From Marinobacterium iners (GTDB lineage Bacteria > Pseudomonadota > Gammaproteobacteria > Pseudomonadales > Balneatricaceae), in the NCBI RefSeq assembly GCF_017310015.1, contig NZ_CP022297.1:2480001-2544000 (forward strand): 64,000 nucleotides of DNA. The letters are read 5' to 3'. Positions 34,847 to 43,771 of this stretch are shown here, one piece after another. Numbering within the stretch: position 1 is the first letter of the stretch; each line of letters opens with the position of its first letter. The translations under genes and the position numbers were made by a program. Under the pieces are notes generated by a model. That model saw only the letters and a list, made by a program, of their open reading frames with translations. It had not been told where the DNA came from and searched no databases.

Positions 34847-36049
34847 ATGAGCAGATTCGAGTTTTCCCAGATGCCCGACGCCAACGGCTACTTCGGTGAA
34901 TACGGTGGCCAGCTGATTCCGCCCGAGCTGAAGCAGGTGATGGATGAGATTGACCAGGCCTACGAAGAGATCCGCCACCAGCCCGAATTTCAACAGGAAC
35001 TGGCCGATCTGTTCACCGACTATGTCGGACGTCCAAGCCCCGTATTCTATGCCCGCCGCCTGAGCGAGAAACTGGGTGGAGCACGCATCTTCCTCAAGCG
35101 CGAAGACCTCAACCACACCGGTGCTCACAAAATCAATCACTGTCTGGGGGAAGCCCTGCTGGCCAAATACATGGGCAAGACCAAGGTAATCGCCGAAACC
35201 GGTGCCGGCCAACACGGTGTTGCACTGGCAACCGCCTGTGCACTGGTAGGCATCCCCTGCGAAATTCACATGGGTCAGGTCGATATCGAAAAGGAACATC
35301 CCAACGTGGTCAAGATGAAAATTCTTGGCTGCACACTGATTCCTGTGACGCGCGGCACCGCCACCTTGAAAGACGCTGTCGACAGCGCCTTTGAAGAATA
35401 TCTGAAAGACCCTGACAACTTCATTTATGCCATCGGTTCAGTGGTAGGCCCTCACCCCTTCCCGAAAATGGTGCGCGATTTCCAGAGCATCATCGGCAAG
35501 GAAGCGCGTGAACAGTTCCAGCAACGTGAAGGCCGTTTGCCCGATTATGTCACGGCGTGCGTCGGCGGTGGTTCCAACGCCATCGGCATGTTCACGGCAT
35601 TCCTGGAAGACGAAAACGTCAACCTGGTCGGTGTAGAACCCGCTGGCTTTGGCCTGGATACCGACAAGCACTCCGCCACCATGACTCTGGGCAAGCCCAG
35701 TGAAATCCATGGTATGCGCTGCTATGTGCTGGAGCAGGAAGATGGCACACCGATGCCGGTACACTCCATCGCCTCAGGCCTGGACTACCCGGGGGTCGGC
35801 CCACAGCACAGCTATCTGAAGGATCTGGGTCGGGTACAGTATGAAACCGCCACCGATGACGAATGCCTGGATGCTTTCATGACCCTGTCCCGTGTGGAGG
35901 GGATCATTCCTGCACTGGAAAGCTCACATGCCGTTGCCTGGGCGATGCGCAAGGCCCCAGAGCTAAGCCCGGAACAGTGCATTCTGGTGAACCTGTCAGG
36001 CCGTGGCGATAAAGACGCGGACTACGTAGCACTGAAACTGGGGCTGTAA
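34847..36049 (+). CDS. trpB: Tryptophan synthase beta chain, unpaired
   Basis: This is a 400-residue PLP enzyme that condenses indole with serine. It has FGEYGGQLIPPEL at the N-terminus, the PLP lysine at residue 95 in HTGAHKINHCLGEALLAKYMG, the catalytic Glu in AETGAGQHGVA near 117 and the phosphate cradle CVGGGSNAIGMF near 232. The next gene is on the opposite strand, so no trpA follows. This is a stand-alone copy, perhaps for indole salvage or a divergent duplicate. It is intact and clearly of the TrpB1-like fold. Confidence 0.94.
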   Translation: MSRFEFSQMPDANGYFGEYGGQLIPPELKQVMDEIDQAYEEIRHQPEFQQELADLFTDYVGRPSPVFYARRLSEKLGGARIFLKREDLNHTGAHKINHCLGEALLAKYMGKTKVIAETGAGQHGVALATACALVGIPCEIHMGQVDIEKEHPNVVKMKILGCTLIPVTRGTATLKDAVDSAFEEYLKDPDNFIYAIGSVVGPHPFPKMVRDFQSIIGKEAREQFQQREGRLPDYVTACVGGGSNAIGMFTAFLEDENVNLVGVEPAGFGLDTDKHSATMTLGKPSEIHGMRCYVLEQEDGTPMPVHSIASGLDYPGVGPQHSYLKDLGRVQYETATDDECLDAFMTLSRVEGIIPALESSHAVAWAMRKAPELSPEQCILVNLSGRGDKDADYVALKLGL

Positions 36050-36056
36050 CGCCCCT

Positions 36057-36911
36057 TTAGAAGTAATACACCCGCTCTTCAAGCATGATCGACCGGTGCA
36101 GCGCCTGCTCTGACCGGTCGATCAGCTCATCCGCTGTCAGACCATCATCCGGGCTCACCGCCACGCCGATATTGATGCAAAGCCCCGGCAGATCCGCTTG
36201 CTGCATCTGTTCCAGCGCCGCCGCCAGCTTGTTGATCACCCGCTCAATGGCTTCCGGGCAGTCGATCTGTTCCAGCACCACCAGCCAGGCGCCTGAGTCC
36301 AGCCGCGCCAGCGTATCACCCTTGCGAATCTGCTCCTGCAGCACTTGCGACATCCGCCTAAGACTGTTGTTGTAGCGCCCCTCCGCTTGCTCCGGCTGCT
36401 GCCCGCTGAGTTGCAGCGACAGAAACACAACATACTCCTGAGCTCGCTGGGCGCGCTGCAGGGAGTGCTCCAGGCGTGCCCGCACCTTCATGTCTGCTGC
36501 CGGCGGCAAGTTGTCCTCACTCAAAGGAGCCAGCGGATGTTGCAGGCGGTACAACGGTGTCATGTCACGCCCAGTAATCAGAACCGAATCGATCGCCTCG
36601 TCATCGCCGATTCCGGGAGTCACCTCGAATCGAATCAGACGCGGGCTGGAATCAGGAACCTCCAGCCAGCGCTCCAGATCCTTGCGCTCGTCCGTCACCA
36701 TCAGTTCACGCAAGACAGGCAACGGGTAGGCCTTGCCCAGCAGCACTTCACGAGATTTACCGGTGAGACGCGCAAACGCAAGATTACACCAGCTGCAGGT
36801 TCCATCCAGACTCAGGACCAGAATCAGCTCCGGCAACTGGTCCATAAGGGCATACAGGTGTTGCGGGTTTACAGCCTGTACTGTTTTTTGTTCTGTGCTG
36901 CTGGCACTCAT
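36057..36911 (-). CDS. PAS-GGDEF-like protein with degenerate GGDEF motif
   Basis: This is a 284-residue cytoplasmic protein. A PAS domain (about residues 18-125, LPELILVLSLDGTCSWCN onward) is followed by a GGDEF-like domain (about 140-280). At the catalytic turn the expected RxGGDEF reads ARLDSGAWLVVLE, so diguanylate cyclase activity is very unlikely. The fold may act as a sensor or partner. It is convergent with trpB (7 bp between stops) and divergent from the SCO gene set. Confidence 0.85.
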   Translation of the reverse strand: MSASSTEQKTVQAVNPQHLYALMDQLPELILVLSLDGTCSWCNLAFARLTGKSREVLLGKAYPLPVLRELMVTDERKDLERWLEVPDSSPRLIRFEVTPGIGDDEAIDSVLITGRDMTPLYRLQHPLAPLSEDNLPPAADMKVRARLEHSLQRAQRAQEYVVFLSLQLSGQQPEQAEGRYNNSLRRMSQVLQEQIRKGDTLARLDSGAWLVVLEQIDCPEAIERVINKLAAALEQMQQADLPGLCINIGVAVSPDDGLTADELIDRSEQALHRSIMLEERVYYF

Positions 36912-37016
36912 TGGGGGGCTTTCCTGATCTGGTTGTTACAAAGTCTGTCGGGCCTGACACGATAACCAATCCTGCGCCATCTGACCAGATTGTCTCGACC
37001 TGTCAGGCCATCAGGT

Positions 37017-37031
37017 GCGACAATTTGTCAC
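37017..37031. promoter_or_regulatory. 15-bp palindrome in the PAS-GGDEF / SCO divergent region
   Basis: gcgacaatttgtcac carries the palindromic core gaca-N3-tgtc (37019-37029). It lies 40 bp before the plus-strand gene and 105 bp before the minus-strand gene, in the only intergenic space between them. Related sites occur at 41974 and 57852. Confidence 0.4.
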
Positions 37032-37070
37032 CTTCACGGCTTACCCCCGCTCACCTAAACTGGAGCCCGA

Positions 37071-37559
37071 ATGAATACGCGCACCGATACTGCCATGGAC
37101 TGGCTGAAGCCACTGCTGATGGCGCTGTTGATGATCGGCCTGCTGGCCAGCTTCTGGCTGGGTGCACGCTTGATCCAAGAGAGCCTCAGCAGTGGGACTC
37201 ATGCCCAAACAGTGGACTGTGACCTGCAACAGGGGCCGTGCCAGTTTGAGCTGGACGGGGTATTGATGCAGCTTGAAGCAACACCGAGACCTCTGCGGTC
37301 ATTGCTGCCGTTCGAGCTGTTTCTGCAGGTACAGGGTGAACTGGATATTACCCAAGTTAATGCAGAGTTACAGGGGGTAGAGATGTATATGGGACAGAAC
37401 CGTTTCAATCTCACAGCTGAACCCGGCAAAAGCAACCTATGGCGCGGACGCAGCGAGCTTGCCATCTGTACCACCGGCGAGATGCGCTGGTACCTTCTGC
37501 TGATGCTTGAAACGACCACAGGGCAGAAACAGGCCCGATTCGAGTTCAATGCCCGATGA
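37071..37559 (+). CDS. Membrane-anchored protein of unknown function, in SCO operon
   Basis: This is a 162-residue protein with one N-terminal transmembrane helix (about residues 11-33) and a periplasmic part containing two close cysteines in VDCDLQQGPCQF, then WRGRSELAICTTGEMRW near residue 123. I recognise no named family. Its stop overlaps the start of the SCO gene by 4 bp (ATGA), and PCuAC follows. A role in copper delivery or terminal oxidase assembly is likely from context but unproven. Confidence 0.75.
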   Translation: MNTRTDTAMDWLKPLLMALLMIGLLASFWLGARLIQESLSSGTHAQTVDCDLQQGPCQFELDGVLMQLEATPRPLRSLLPFELFLQVQGELDITQVNAELQGVEMYMGQNRFNLTAEPGKSNLWRGRSELAICTTGEMRWYLLLMLETTTGQKQARFEFNAR

Positions 37560-38173
37560 ATACACAGCTGAAAACACTCAAGATATTGCTGTTACTGACC
37601 GCCTTTCTTCTGGCGGGGCTTACGCTCGCGTTTGTATTGCGGCCACAGCCAGTCGAGACACGCATTGCACAGGGCGATACCCGCCTTGGCGGGGATTTCA
37701 CCCTGACTTCTGCCACGGGGCCGGTATCCCTGTCCGACTTCAGGGGGCAGGTTGCCGTTGTATATATCGGCTACGCCTCCTGCCCCGATGTATGCCCCAC
37801 TGCGCTGGCCGTGCTGACCCAGGCACTTCGCAACCTGGATGACACTCAGCGCGAACAGGTACAGGGCATTTTCATCAGTGTTGACCCGGAGCGAGACACC
37901 CCCGAGAAGCTGGCACAATACACCGCTTTCTTCTCACCACGCTTGATCGGTGTTACCGGCAACAAGAGTGAAATCGACAGGGTGGTGAAACAATATGGCG
38001 CCTTCTATCGACGCGTAGAGATGCGTGATTCTGCGTTGGGATATGCCGTGGATCATTCATCAAGGCTTTACCTGATCAATCGCGAAGGACAGCTGGTGGA
38101 CACACTGCTGCACAACAGCACCCCGGATGAACTAACGCTGCACCTTAAACAACTTCTCGCCGAACAAGGATAA
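37556..38173 (+). CDS. SCO1/SenC-family copper chaperone
   Basis: This is a 205-residue thioredoxin-fold protein anchored by an N-terminal helix (about residues 8-28). The copper-binding CPDVC motif sits at residues 76-80, and the conserved His is in AVDHSSRLYL near 166. SCO proteins insert copper into the CuA site of haem-copper oxidases. It is second in a three-gene operon with an unknown membrane protein and PCuAC. Confidence 0.94.
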   Translation: MNTQLKTLKILLLLTAFLLAGLTLAFVLRPQPVETRIAQGDTRLGGDFTLTSATGPVSLSDFRGQVAVVYIGYASCPDVCPTALAVLTQALRNLDDTQREQVQGIFISVDPERDTPEKLAQYTAFFSPRLIGVTGNKSEIDRVVKQYGAFYRRVEMRDSALGYAVDHSSRLYLINREGQLVDTLLHNSTPDELTLHLKQLLAEQG

Positions 38174-38177
38174 CATC

Positions 38178-38642
38178 ATGACTCGATTGCCGACTCTGCT
38201 GACCGCCCTTTGCCTGAGCAGCTCCATGGCCTTTGCCGCCGATATCAGCGTTGAACAACCCGTTGCCCGTGCCACACCACCGGGCCAGCCTAACAGCGCC
38301 GCTTTCATGCAACTGGTCAACAAGGGCGAGACAACCGCGCTGGTCGCAGCCAAGTCATCCGTGGCAGACGTGGTTGAACTGCACACGCACACCAATGACG
38401 AAGGTGTAATGCGCATGCGCAAAATCGAGAAGATTGAACTGCCCGCCGGAGAAACTACTGTACTGCAACCCGGTGGACTGCATGTAATGCTGATCGGCTT
38501 GAAGCAACCGCTGCAGGCCGGCAGTCAGATCGACCTTAGCCTTGAATATGCAGATGGCAGCCAACAGCAGGTTGAGGTTCCTGTACAAATGGCGATGCCG
38601 GCCGGCATGCAGATGCAACAGCAAAAACACGGTAGCCACTGA
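38178..38642 (+). CDS. PCuAC-family periplasmic copper chaperone
   Basis: This is a 154-residue protein with a signal peptide at residues 1-20 (SSMAFA cleavage). The copper motif runs from VELHTHTNDEGVMRMRKI near residue 69 to GGLHVMLIGL near 101, matching the H(M)x10Mx21HxM pattern. The C-terminus is Met/Gln/His-rich. It is 4 bp behind the SCO gene and probably hands Cu(I) to it or to the CuA site. Confidence 0.92.
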   Translation: MTRLPTLLTALCLSSSMAFAADISVEQPVARATPPGQPNSAAFMQLVNKGETTALVAAKSSVADVVELHTHTNDEGVMRMRKIEKIELPAGETTVLQPGGLHVMLIGLKQPLQAGSQIDLSLEYADGSQQQVEVPVQMAMPAGMQMQQQKHGSH

Positions 38643-38675
38643 GCCCGGAATGAACCGGGGCTGGCAGGCTCTGGT

Positions 38676-39206
38676 TCAGCACATCTTGCAGCCGCGCAAG
38701 CGTGCGTCGAAATGGCTGTAAATTGCCAGGCAGGCTTCCTTCTCGCTTGCCACACCCAAAAATTGACTGTTGTAACCTTCCACATAGTGCATGCTGCGCA
38801 GTTCGGGATCCAGCTTGTCCGTCTCAACCCGATACGACTTGAAACCTACCCGGTAAACACCGGCATAATCCGCATAAGTCAGCTTCCCGCCGACCACCGC
38901 TACAGGCGGGCCTGACCGAGGCAGCTCCAGTGCAGGCACCTTCAGCGGATTGTCGGTGTGCAGAGCCAGAAAAAAGTCTGCCTGCCCAGCGGTATCAAAT
39001 ACACCCAGTACCCAGCTGGCGTCTTCATTCCAGGCATAAAGATACCAGAACACCTCAGCCCCACGAGTCAGCGCCAGGCGCTGGTAGTAAAACTGGTCAG
39101 AGCGGGCACACTCAAGCGTCAGTAACTGCTCCTGATTTGGCAGTTCACATGACGCATCCGGCAGGCAACTGACCCAGTCGGTTGCCTGAATCATCAAGTT
39201 ACGCAT
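38676..39206 (-). CDS. Hypothetical protein, 176 aa, downstream of epmC
   Basis: This is a 176-residue soluble protein, cysteine-containing (six Cys including an RGCKMC end), with no signal or membrane helix and no domain I recognise. I start it at the ATG at 39206, which overlaps the epmC stop by 8 bp, suggesting coupling. It is the end of a gene run of sigma-54 regulator, lipoprotein, epmC and this gene, and is convergent with PCuAC. Confidence 0.7.
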   Translation of the reverse strand: MRNLMIQATDWVSCLPDASCELPNQEQLLTLECARSDQFYYQRLALTRGAEVFWYLYAWNEDASWVLGVFDTAGQADFFLALHTDNPLKVPALELPRSGPPVAVVGGKLTYADYAGVYRVGFKSYRVETDKLDPELRSMHYVEGYNSQFLGVASEKEACLAIYSHFDARLRGCKMC

Positions 39207-39750
39207 ACTCACACTCGTCATGTTCGAGGCAGAACTGTTCCGGCCGAAGCGGTTCCGTGCCATATTCCTGCTGCAGTCCCTCCACCAGCGTTCTGACCCG
39301 CGGCGGCAACCCCTGCCGCAGTATCATCTGCACCTCAGCCAGTACCGACTGCCTGAAGCCATCGCTGGCACCGATACCGGCACTGAGATTATCGGCACTG
39401 AAGTGAAACTTGCGTCCGGCGGACATATTAAAGATCCACTCATAGGCCTGGGGACGCACTTCAACACGCTCGAACTCGGCCTGTTCATCCGCAGTGCGAC
39501 CATCCGGCTTGTACCAGTAACCGAAATCTTCCAGCAGACGACGCTCGGGACCCGCCACGCACCAGTGTGCAATTTCGTGCAGCGCACTGGCATAAAAGCC
39601 ATGCGCAAAGATGATGCGATGATGCGGATGAACCTGATCGGCCGGCAGATAGATCGGCTCATCGTCACCCGCTACCAGTTCAGTATTGTAGCTGAGAAGA
39701 AAAAGGCGGTTGAACAGCCGAATCAGCGGCTGGTAATCCGGTTCAGTCAC
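39199..39750 (-). CDS. epmC: Elongation factor P hydroxylase
   Basis: This is a 183-residue EpmC/YfcM-family protein that hydroxylates the modified lysine of EF-P. I start it at a GTG (39750) seven bases after AGGAG; that gives almost the length of the E. coli protein. Evident marks are FNRLFLLSYNTELVAG near residue 11, HRIIFAHGFYASALHEIAHW near 44 (the HEIAHW iron-binding pair), and EFERVEVRPQAYEWIFNMSAG near 87. An apparent longer upstream reading runs into the lipoprotein gene and is not used. Confidence 0.9.
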   Translation of the reverse strand: MTEPDYQPLIRLFNRLFLLSYNTELVAGDDEPIYLPADQVHPHHRIIFAHGFYASALHEIAHWCVAGPERRLLEDFGYWYKPDGRTADEQAEFERVEVRPQAYEWIFNMSAGRKFHFSADNLSAGIGASDGFRQSVLAEVQMILRQGLPPRVRTLVEGLQQEYGTEPLRPEQFCLEHDECEYA

Positions 39751-40498
39751 TGATGTACTCCTGCCAGCGGGTATCGTTGAGCCACCAGGTACTGCCGGTG
39801 TTACGATCAATCCTGACCGCCACATACCCTTTGCGATCCTGGTCCGCTCGGTGCAGCAGCACTTTATAGTCCCCTTGCCATGGCGCTTGCTGCTCCTGCA
39901 GCGGACGCCATTCACCTCTGTCCGCAAGCCAGGTCGAACCGTTCCGTCGGTGGTAACGCAGCAGAATCCAGTCGCCGTTGCGTGTATAGGTCGTGCCGAG
40001 TGCATATTCACCATCCGAGGAACCGGTATTGTCGAGCGAATTCAACACCTGCATCAGCTGCCCGATCGCCATATCCAGCTGTTCACTACCATTGGCAGCT
40101 GTTCCCGAGGCTTCTGATTCAACATCCACTTCACTTGTAGCTGCAGTACTGCTGCTGATCAGCTGCAAGCGATTGAGCACCATCTGGTTTTGCTCCTGCA
40201 GCCGCTGATTATCGGAGCGCAGTTGCAGCATCTGCTCCTGAATGAGCGTAAGGCGACCACTGAGTTGATCAAACTGTGACTGGCTAGAAATCGCTGGCGC
40301 CGCAGGTGGCTGCTGTTCGGGACGTGAGCGATCTTCGCTGGCAGATTGACCGCCAGAGGCTTCTGCCCTTGCACCATCACGCACCTGCTGAGTTTGTGGG
40401 GCTTCGTCAGAAGTACTTTCCGGTCGCGTCTGATTGGTGGCATTACACCCCAAAAGCAGGGCACTCAACAGCAAGGGGGTTAATTTGATGATGCGCAC
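39743..40498 (-). CDS. Lipoprotein with coiled coil and C-terminal SH3-like region
   Basis: This is a 251-residue protein with a lipobox LLLGC (Cys18) after a short signal. A low-complexity Ser/Glu/Gln linker is followed by a coiled coil at about residues 75-115, then a Trp-rich C-terminal part (GDWILLRYHRRNGSTWLADRGEW and STWWLNDTRWQEY). No named family is recognised. It overlaps the epmC start by 8 bp. Confidence 0.7.
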   Translation of the reverse strand: MRIIKLTPLLLSALLLGCNATNQTRPESTSDEAPQTQQVRDGARAEASGGQSASEDRSRPEQQPPAAPAISSQSQFDQLSGRLTLIQEQMLQLRSDNQRLQEQNQMVLNRLQLISSSTAATSEVDVESEASGTAANGSEQLDMAIGQLMQVLNSLDNTGSSDGEYALGTTYTRNGDWILLRYHRRNGSTWLADRGEWRPLQEQQAPWQGDYKVLLHRADQDRKGYVAVRIDRNTGSTWWLNDTRWQEYISD

Positions 40499-40542
40499 AT
40501 TAGCCTCGGGTCACCGTAAAATGTGTAGTTATCTTATCCGAT

Positions 40543-41892
40543 CTAGCCGCCGGCATCAGCATTGCCCGAGTCCGTTTCATGGCCCAATTGCAAACGCTGC
40601 AGCTTGCGATACAGGGTACGCTCACTGACTCCCAAGCGCCGTGCCAGTTCCCGACGTTCACCGCTGAAGCGGGCACTGACTTGCTCCAGATAGCGGTTTT
40701 CAAGCTGATCCAGTGGCATCAGCGGCAACGCATCCAGATCCTGCTGCGGCAGCGGTTGTATCTCCAGACATTCCTGTGGCAAGTGCTCCGGCTGAATAAC
40801 GCCATCATCGGCCAGCAGAATCCCGCGCTCCAGAATGTTGCGCAGCTCACGGATATTCCCCGGAAAGGCATAGTGCTGCAGCAGGTCGAGCGTTTGCGCA
40901 GCCAGCGTCACCCCCACTCCGCCCGGCAGACGTTGCAGCAGCGACGCCGTCAGCAATGGCAGATCTTCTATACGCTCATGCAACGCCGGCAAGGGTACCG
41001 GAAACGCTGAAATCCGATAGTAAAGATCCTGACGGAACAGCCCTTCTATCACCTGCTGACGCAAATCACGGTGAGTCGCACAGACCAGCCGGAAATCGGC
41101 ATGTTGTGGCTCAACACTGCCCACGGGCCGAAAGCTGCCGGTTTCGATCAAACGCAACAGCTTGACTTGCAGACTGAGCGGAATTTCGCCAATCTCATCC
41201 AGAAACAACGTGCCACCTCGGGCCGCTTCCACCAGCCCCTTCTTGCGACTGACTGCACCGGTGAACGCCCCCCGCTCATGACCGAACAACTCACTTTCAA
41301 ACAACCCTTCACTCAGGCCGGAGCACTCCACTGTTACGAATGGCGCACGCGCACGCGGGCTGCTCTCATGCAAGGCACGCGCAACCAACTCCTTTCCGGT
41401 ACCGGACTCGCCCAGCAACAGCACAGTGATTTCACTGGGCGCCGCGCGATGGATCAATGACAACATGCGAGTAAAGGCAGGCGCACGCCCAACCAGCCCT
41501 TCCTGATCACTGACCTGCGCCCGCGCTTCGCGTACCTGGTGCATCACTTCCAGAAACCCGGTCAGGCGCCCGCGCGCATCGGTCAGCGGCATCATTTCCA
41601 CATCCACATGCTCGTCACCATAGGGCGTGTTGTGCAGATGCAATACACGTTGACGCTGACCACTCTGACGGCATTCCTTCAACGGGCAGGACTCCCCCGC
41701 CTGGTCACAGGGCACCGAATAACCGTGTGACACCTCATAGCAGGTGCGGCCAATCACCTCCCGTTCACCCGCATAAAGGGCACGGTAAGACTGATTGGTT
41801 GCCATGACTCTGTATTCAGTCGACAGCAACGCTGCCGGTTCGGGTATTGCTTCCAGCATTGTCGCAGGATCAAATGGCCCGGTTTGTTGCAT
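40543..41892 (-). CDS. Sigma-54 enhancer-binding activator with Cys-rich PAS domain
   Basis: This is a 449-residue bacterial enhancer-binding protein. The N-terminal PAS domain (about residues 8-125) has Cys51, Cys62, Cys69 and Cys74 in CYEVSHGYSVPC and CPLKEC, a plausible redox/iron or metal sensor site. The AAA+ domain has Walker A GESGTGKE (161-168), the sigma-54 contact loop GAFTGA (208-213), LFLDEIGEIPL as Walker B and GNIRELRN. A Fis-type helix-turn-helix is at the C-terminus (RRELARRLGVSERTLYRKLQRL). It is divergent from cydABX, whose promoter is a canonical -24/-12 element, so it is the obvious activator of that oxidase. Confidence 0.9.
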   Translation of the reverse strand: MQQTGPFDPATMLEAIPEPAALLSTEYRVMATNQSYRALYAGEREVIGRTCYEVSHGYSVPCDQAGESCPLKECRQSGQRQRVLHLHNTPYGDEHVDVEMMPLTDARGRLTGFLEVMHQVREARAQVSDQEGLVGRAPAFTRMLSLIHRAAPSEITVLLLGESGTGKELVARALHESSPRARAPFVTVECSGLSEGLFESELFGHERGAFTGAVSRKKGLVEAARGGTLFLDEIGEIPLSLQVKLLRLIETGSFRPVGSVEPQHADFRLVCATHRDLRQQVIEGLFRQDLYYRISAFPVPLPALHERIEDLPLLTASLLQRLPGGVGVTLAAQTLDLLQHYAFPGNIRELRNILERGILLADDGVIQPEHLPQECLEIQPLPQQDLDALPLMPLDQLENRYLEQVSARFSGERRELARRLGVSERTLYRKLQRLQLGHETDSGNADAGG

Positions 41893-41973
41893 CGACTACC
41901 TCCATATTTCACCTAAAGCCTTACCGCCACCGATGTCAGCCACGCCATCAGCGACTGACATTATTGACGCTCC

Positions 41974-41988
41974 GCGACACTTTGTCAC
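41974..41988. promoter_or_regulatory. Candidate upstream activator site before cydA
   Basis: gcgacactttgtcac contains the palindromic core gaca-N3-tgtc. It lies about 110 bp upstream of the cydA -24 element, the usual position for an enhancer-binding protein. A second short dyad, tcac-tatt-gtga, lies at 42023-42034. Confidence 0.45.
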
Positions 41989-42097
41989 TTCCACCGACGC
42001 CAAGATCAGCGTAAAACTCCAGTCACTATTGTGATCTACACTTGATGAATACTGACTTATGCAAAAATGTTACCCATTACAAACAAATTGAAATATA

Positions 42098-42113
42098 TGG
42101 CACAGGTCCTGCA
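42098..42113 (+). promoter_or_regulatory. Sigma-54 (-24/-12) promoter of cydABX
   Basis: TGGCACAGGTCCTGCA has the invariant GG and GC separated by exactly ten bases and matches the TGGCACN5TTGCW consensus at nearly every position. It is 56 bp before the cydA start. Confidence 0.85.
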
Positions 42114-42169
42114 TTATTGCAGGCAGACGCATTACGCACTCGGTTTTAACCTGCAACAGGAGACTGGTA

Positions 42170-43750
42170 ATGATCACTGAGGAAATCGTTGATCTTTCCC
42201 GGCTACAGTTCGCCATAACGGCGCTGTATCACTACCTCTTCGTCCCGCTGACGCTGGGACTGTCATTCATGCTTGCCATCATGGAGTCGGTTTACGTCAT
42301 GACCGGCAAGCAGATCTACAAGGACATGACCAAATTCTGGGGCAAGTTGTTTGGCATCAACTTTGCGCTTGGGGTCACTACCGGTCTGACCATGGAATTC
42401 GAGTTCGGTACCAACTGGGCTTACTACTCGCATTACGTAGGCGATGTGTTTGGCGCTCCGCTGGCGATCGAAGGCCTGATGGCATTTTTCCTTGAATCAA
42501 CCTTTGTCGGCCTGTTCTTCTTTGGCTGGGAACGACTGTCCAAGGTCAAGCACCTGATGGTGACCTGGCTGGTCGCACTGGGCTCAAACCTGTCTGCACT
42601 CTGGATTTTGGTGGCCAACGGCTGGATGCAGAATCCGGTCGGTTCCGAGTTCAACTACGAAACCATGCGCATGGAGATGACCAGCTTCGCCGAAGTGTTC
42701 CTCAACCCGGTAGCGCAGGTGAAATTCGTCCATACTGTTTCAGCAGGGTATGTCACCGCAGCCATGTTCGTGCTGGGTATCAGTGCCTATTACCTGCTTA
42801 AGGGGCGCGACCTTGCTTTTGCACGCCGCTCATTTGCGATCGCATCCGCTTTCGGTCTGGCCTCTATTCTGTCGGTGATCCTGCTGGGCGACGAGTCCGG
42901 TTATGAGCTGGGTGACGTACAGAAAACCAAGCTGGCCGCAATCGAAGCTGAATGGCATACCGAAGCGGCACCGGCAGCCTTTACCCTGTTCGGCATGCCG
43001 AATGATGAGACCATGGAAACCGATTACGCCGTCAAGATTCCTTATGTGATGGGTATCATTGCGACTCGGTCGCTTGATGAAGAGGTCACTGGCATCCGTG
43101 ACTTGATTGTTGAGCATGAAGCCCGTATCCGCCGCGGCATCTACGCTTACGAGGTACTGCAGAAACTGCGCAATGGTGAAGTGACCGAAGAGCTTGAGGC
43201 CGAATTTGATCGCGTCAAAGTCGATCTGGGTTACGGTTTGCTGCTCAAGCGGTATACCGAAAACGTGGTCGATGCCACTGAAGAACAGATTCAGGCAGCC
43301 GCCCGGGATACAATCCCAAGTGTTGCACCGATGTTCTGGGCCTTCCGCATCATGGTCGCCAGTGGCTTCTGGATGTTGCTGGTATTTGCACTCGCATTCT
43401 ATTTCACTGCCAAGCGCACAGCCTTTACCAAACGCTGGTTGCTCAAAGCGGCATTGTTCTCCATTCCAGCCCCCTGGATCGCCAACGAGATGGGCTGGTT
43501 TGTTGCCGAGTATGGCCGTCAGCCATGGGCAATCGGTGAGATTCTTCCCACCTTCGTTGCACCATCGGTACTGACCAAAGCTGACCTGCTGGGCAGTCTG
43601 GCCGCCTTTATCGTGCTGTACACCCTGCTGGCGATTGTTGAGATCTACCTGATGGTGAGATTCTCGCGCATCGGCCCCAGCAGCCTGCAAACCGGCCGCT
43701 ACCACCACGAGCAGGATGAGCAATCCGCTTCCGAGCCGGCCAAGGCCTGA
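42170..43750 (+). CDS. cydA: Cytochrome bd ubiquinol oxidase subunit I
   Basis: This is the 526-residue haem-bearing subunit of cytochrome bd oxidase, a high-affinity quinol:O2 oxidoreductase in the inner membrane. Haem-ligand His21 is in the N-terminal ITALYHYLF. The GRQPWAIGEILPT signature is near residue 440. The quinol loop is the long (E. coli-like) type, with GDESGYELGDVQKTKLAAIE at its start and GYGLLLKRYTENV near residue 350. The start follows AGGAGACTGGTA. It is the first gene of cydABX. Confidence 0.97.
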   Translation: MITEEIVDLSRLQFAITALYHYLFVPLTLGLSFMLAIMESVYVMTGKQIYKDMTKFWGKLFGINFALGVTTGLTMEFEFGTNWAYYSHYVGDVFGAPLAIEGLMAFFLESTFVGLFFFGWERLSKVKHLMVTWLVALGSNLSALWILVANGWMQNPVGSEFNYETMRMEMTSFAEVFLNPVAQVKFVHTVSAGYVTAAMFVLGISAYYLLKGRDLAFARRSFAIASAFGLASILSVILLGDESGYELGDVQKTKLAAIEAEWHTEAAPAAFTLFGMPNDETMETDYAVKIPYVMGIIATRSLDEEVTGIRDLIVEHEARIRRGIYAYEVLQKLRNGEVTEELEAEFDRVKVDLGYGLLLKRYTENVVDATEEQIQAAARDTIPSVAPMFWAFRIMVASGFWMLLVFALAFYFTAKRTAFTKRWLLKAALFSIPAPWIANEMGWFVAEYGRQPWAIGEILPTFVAPSVLTKADLLGSLAAFIVLYTLLAIVEIYLMVRFSRIGPSSLQTGRYHHEQDEQSASEPAKA

Positions 43751-43771
43751 TCAGGCAAGAGGAGAGATACG

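Noticed and set aside
37032..37060. A second sigma-54 promoter before the SCO operon
   Set aside because: The GG and GC pair near 37038 are nine, not ten, bases apart and flanking positions do not match.
39751..40014. N-terminal extension of EpmC
   Set aside because: It overlaps the lipoprotein gene in another frame and a GTG with AGGAG gives the right EpmC length.
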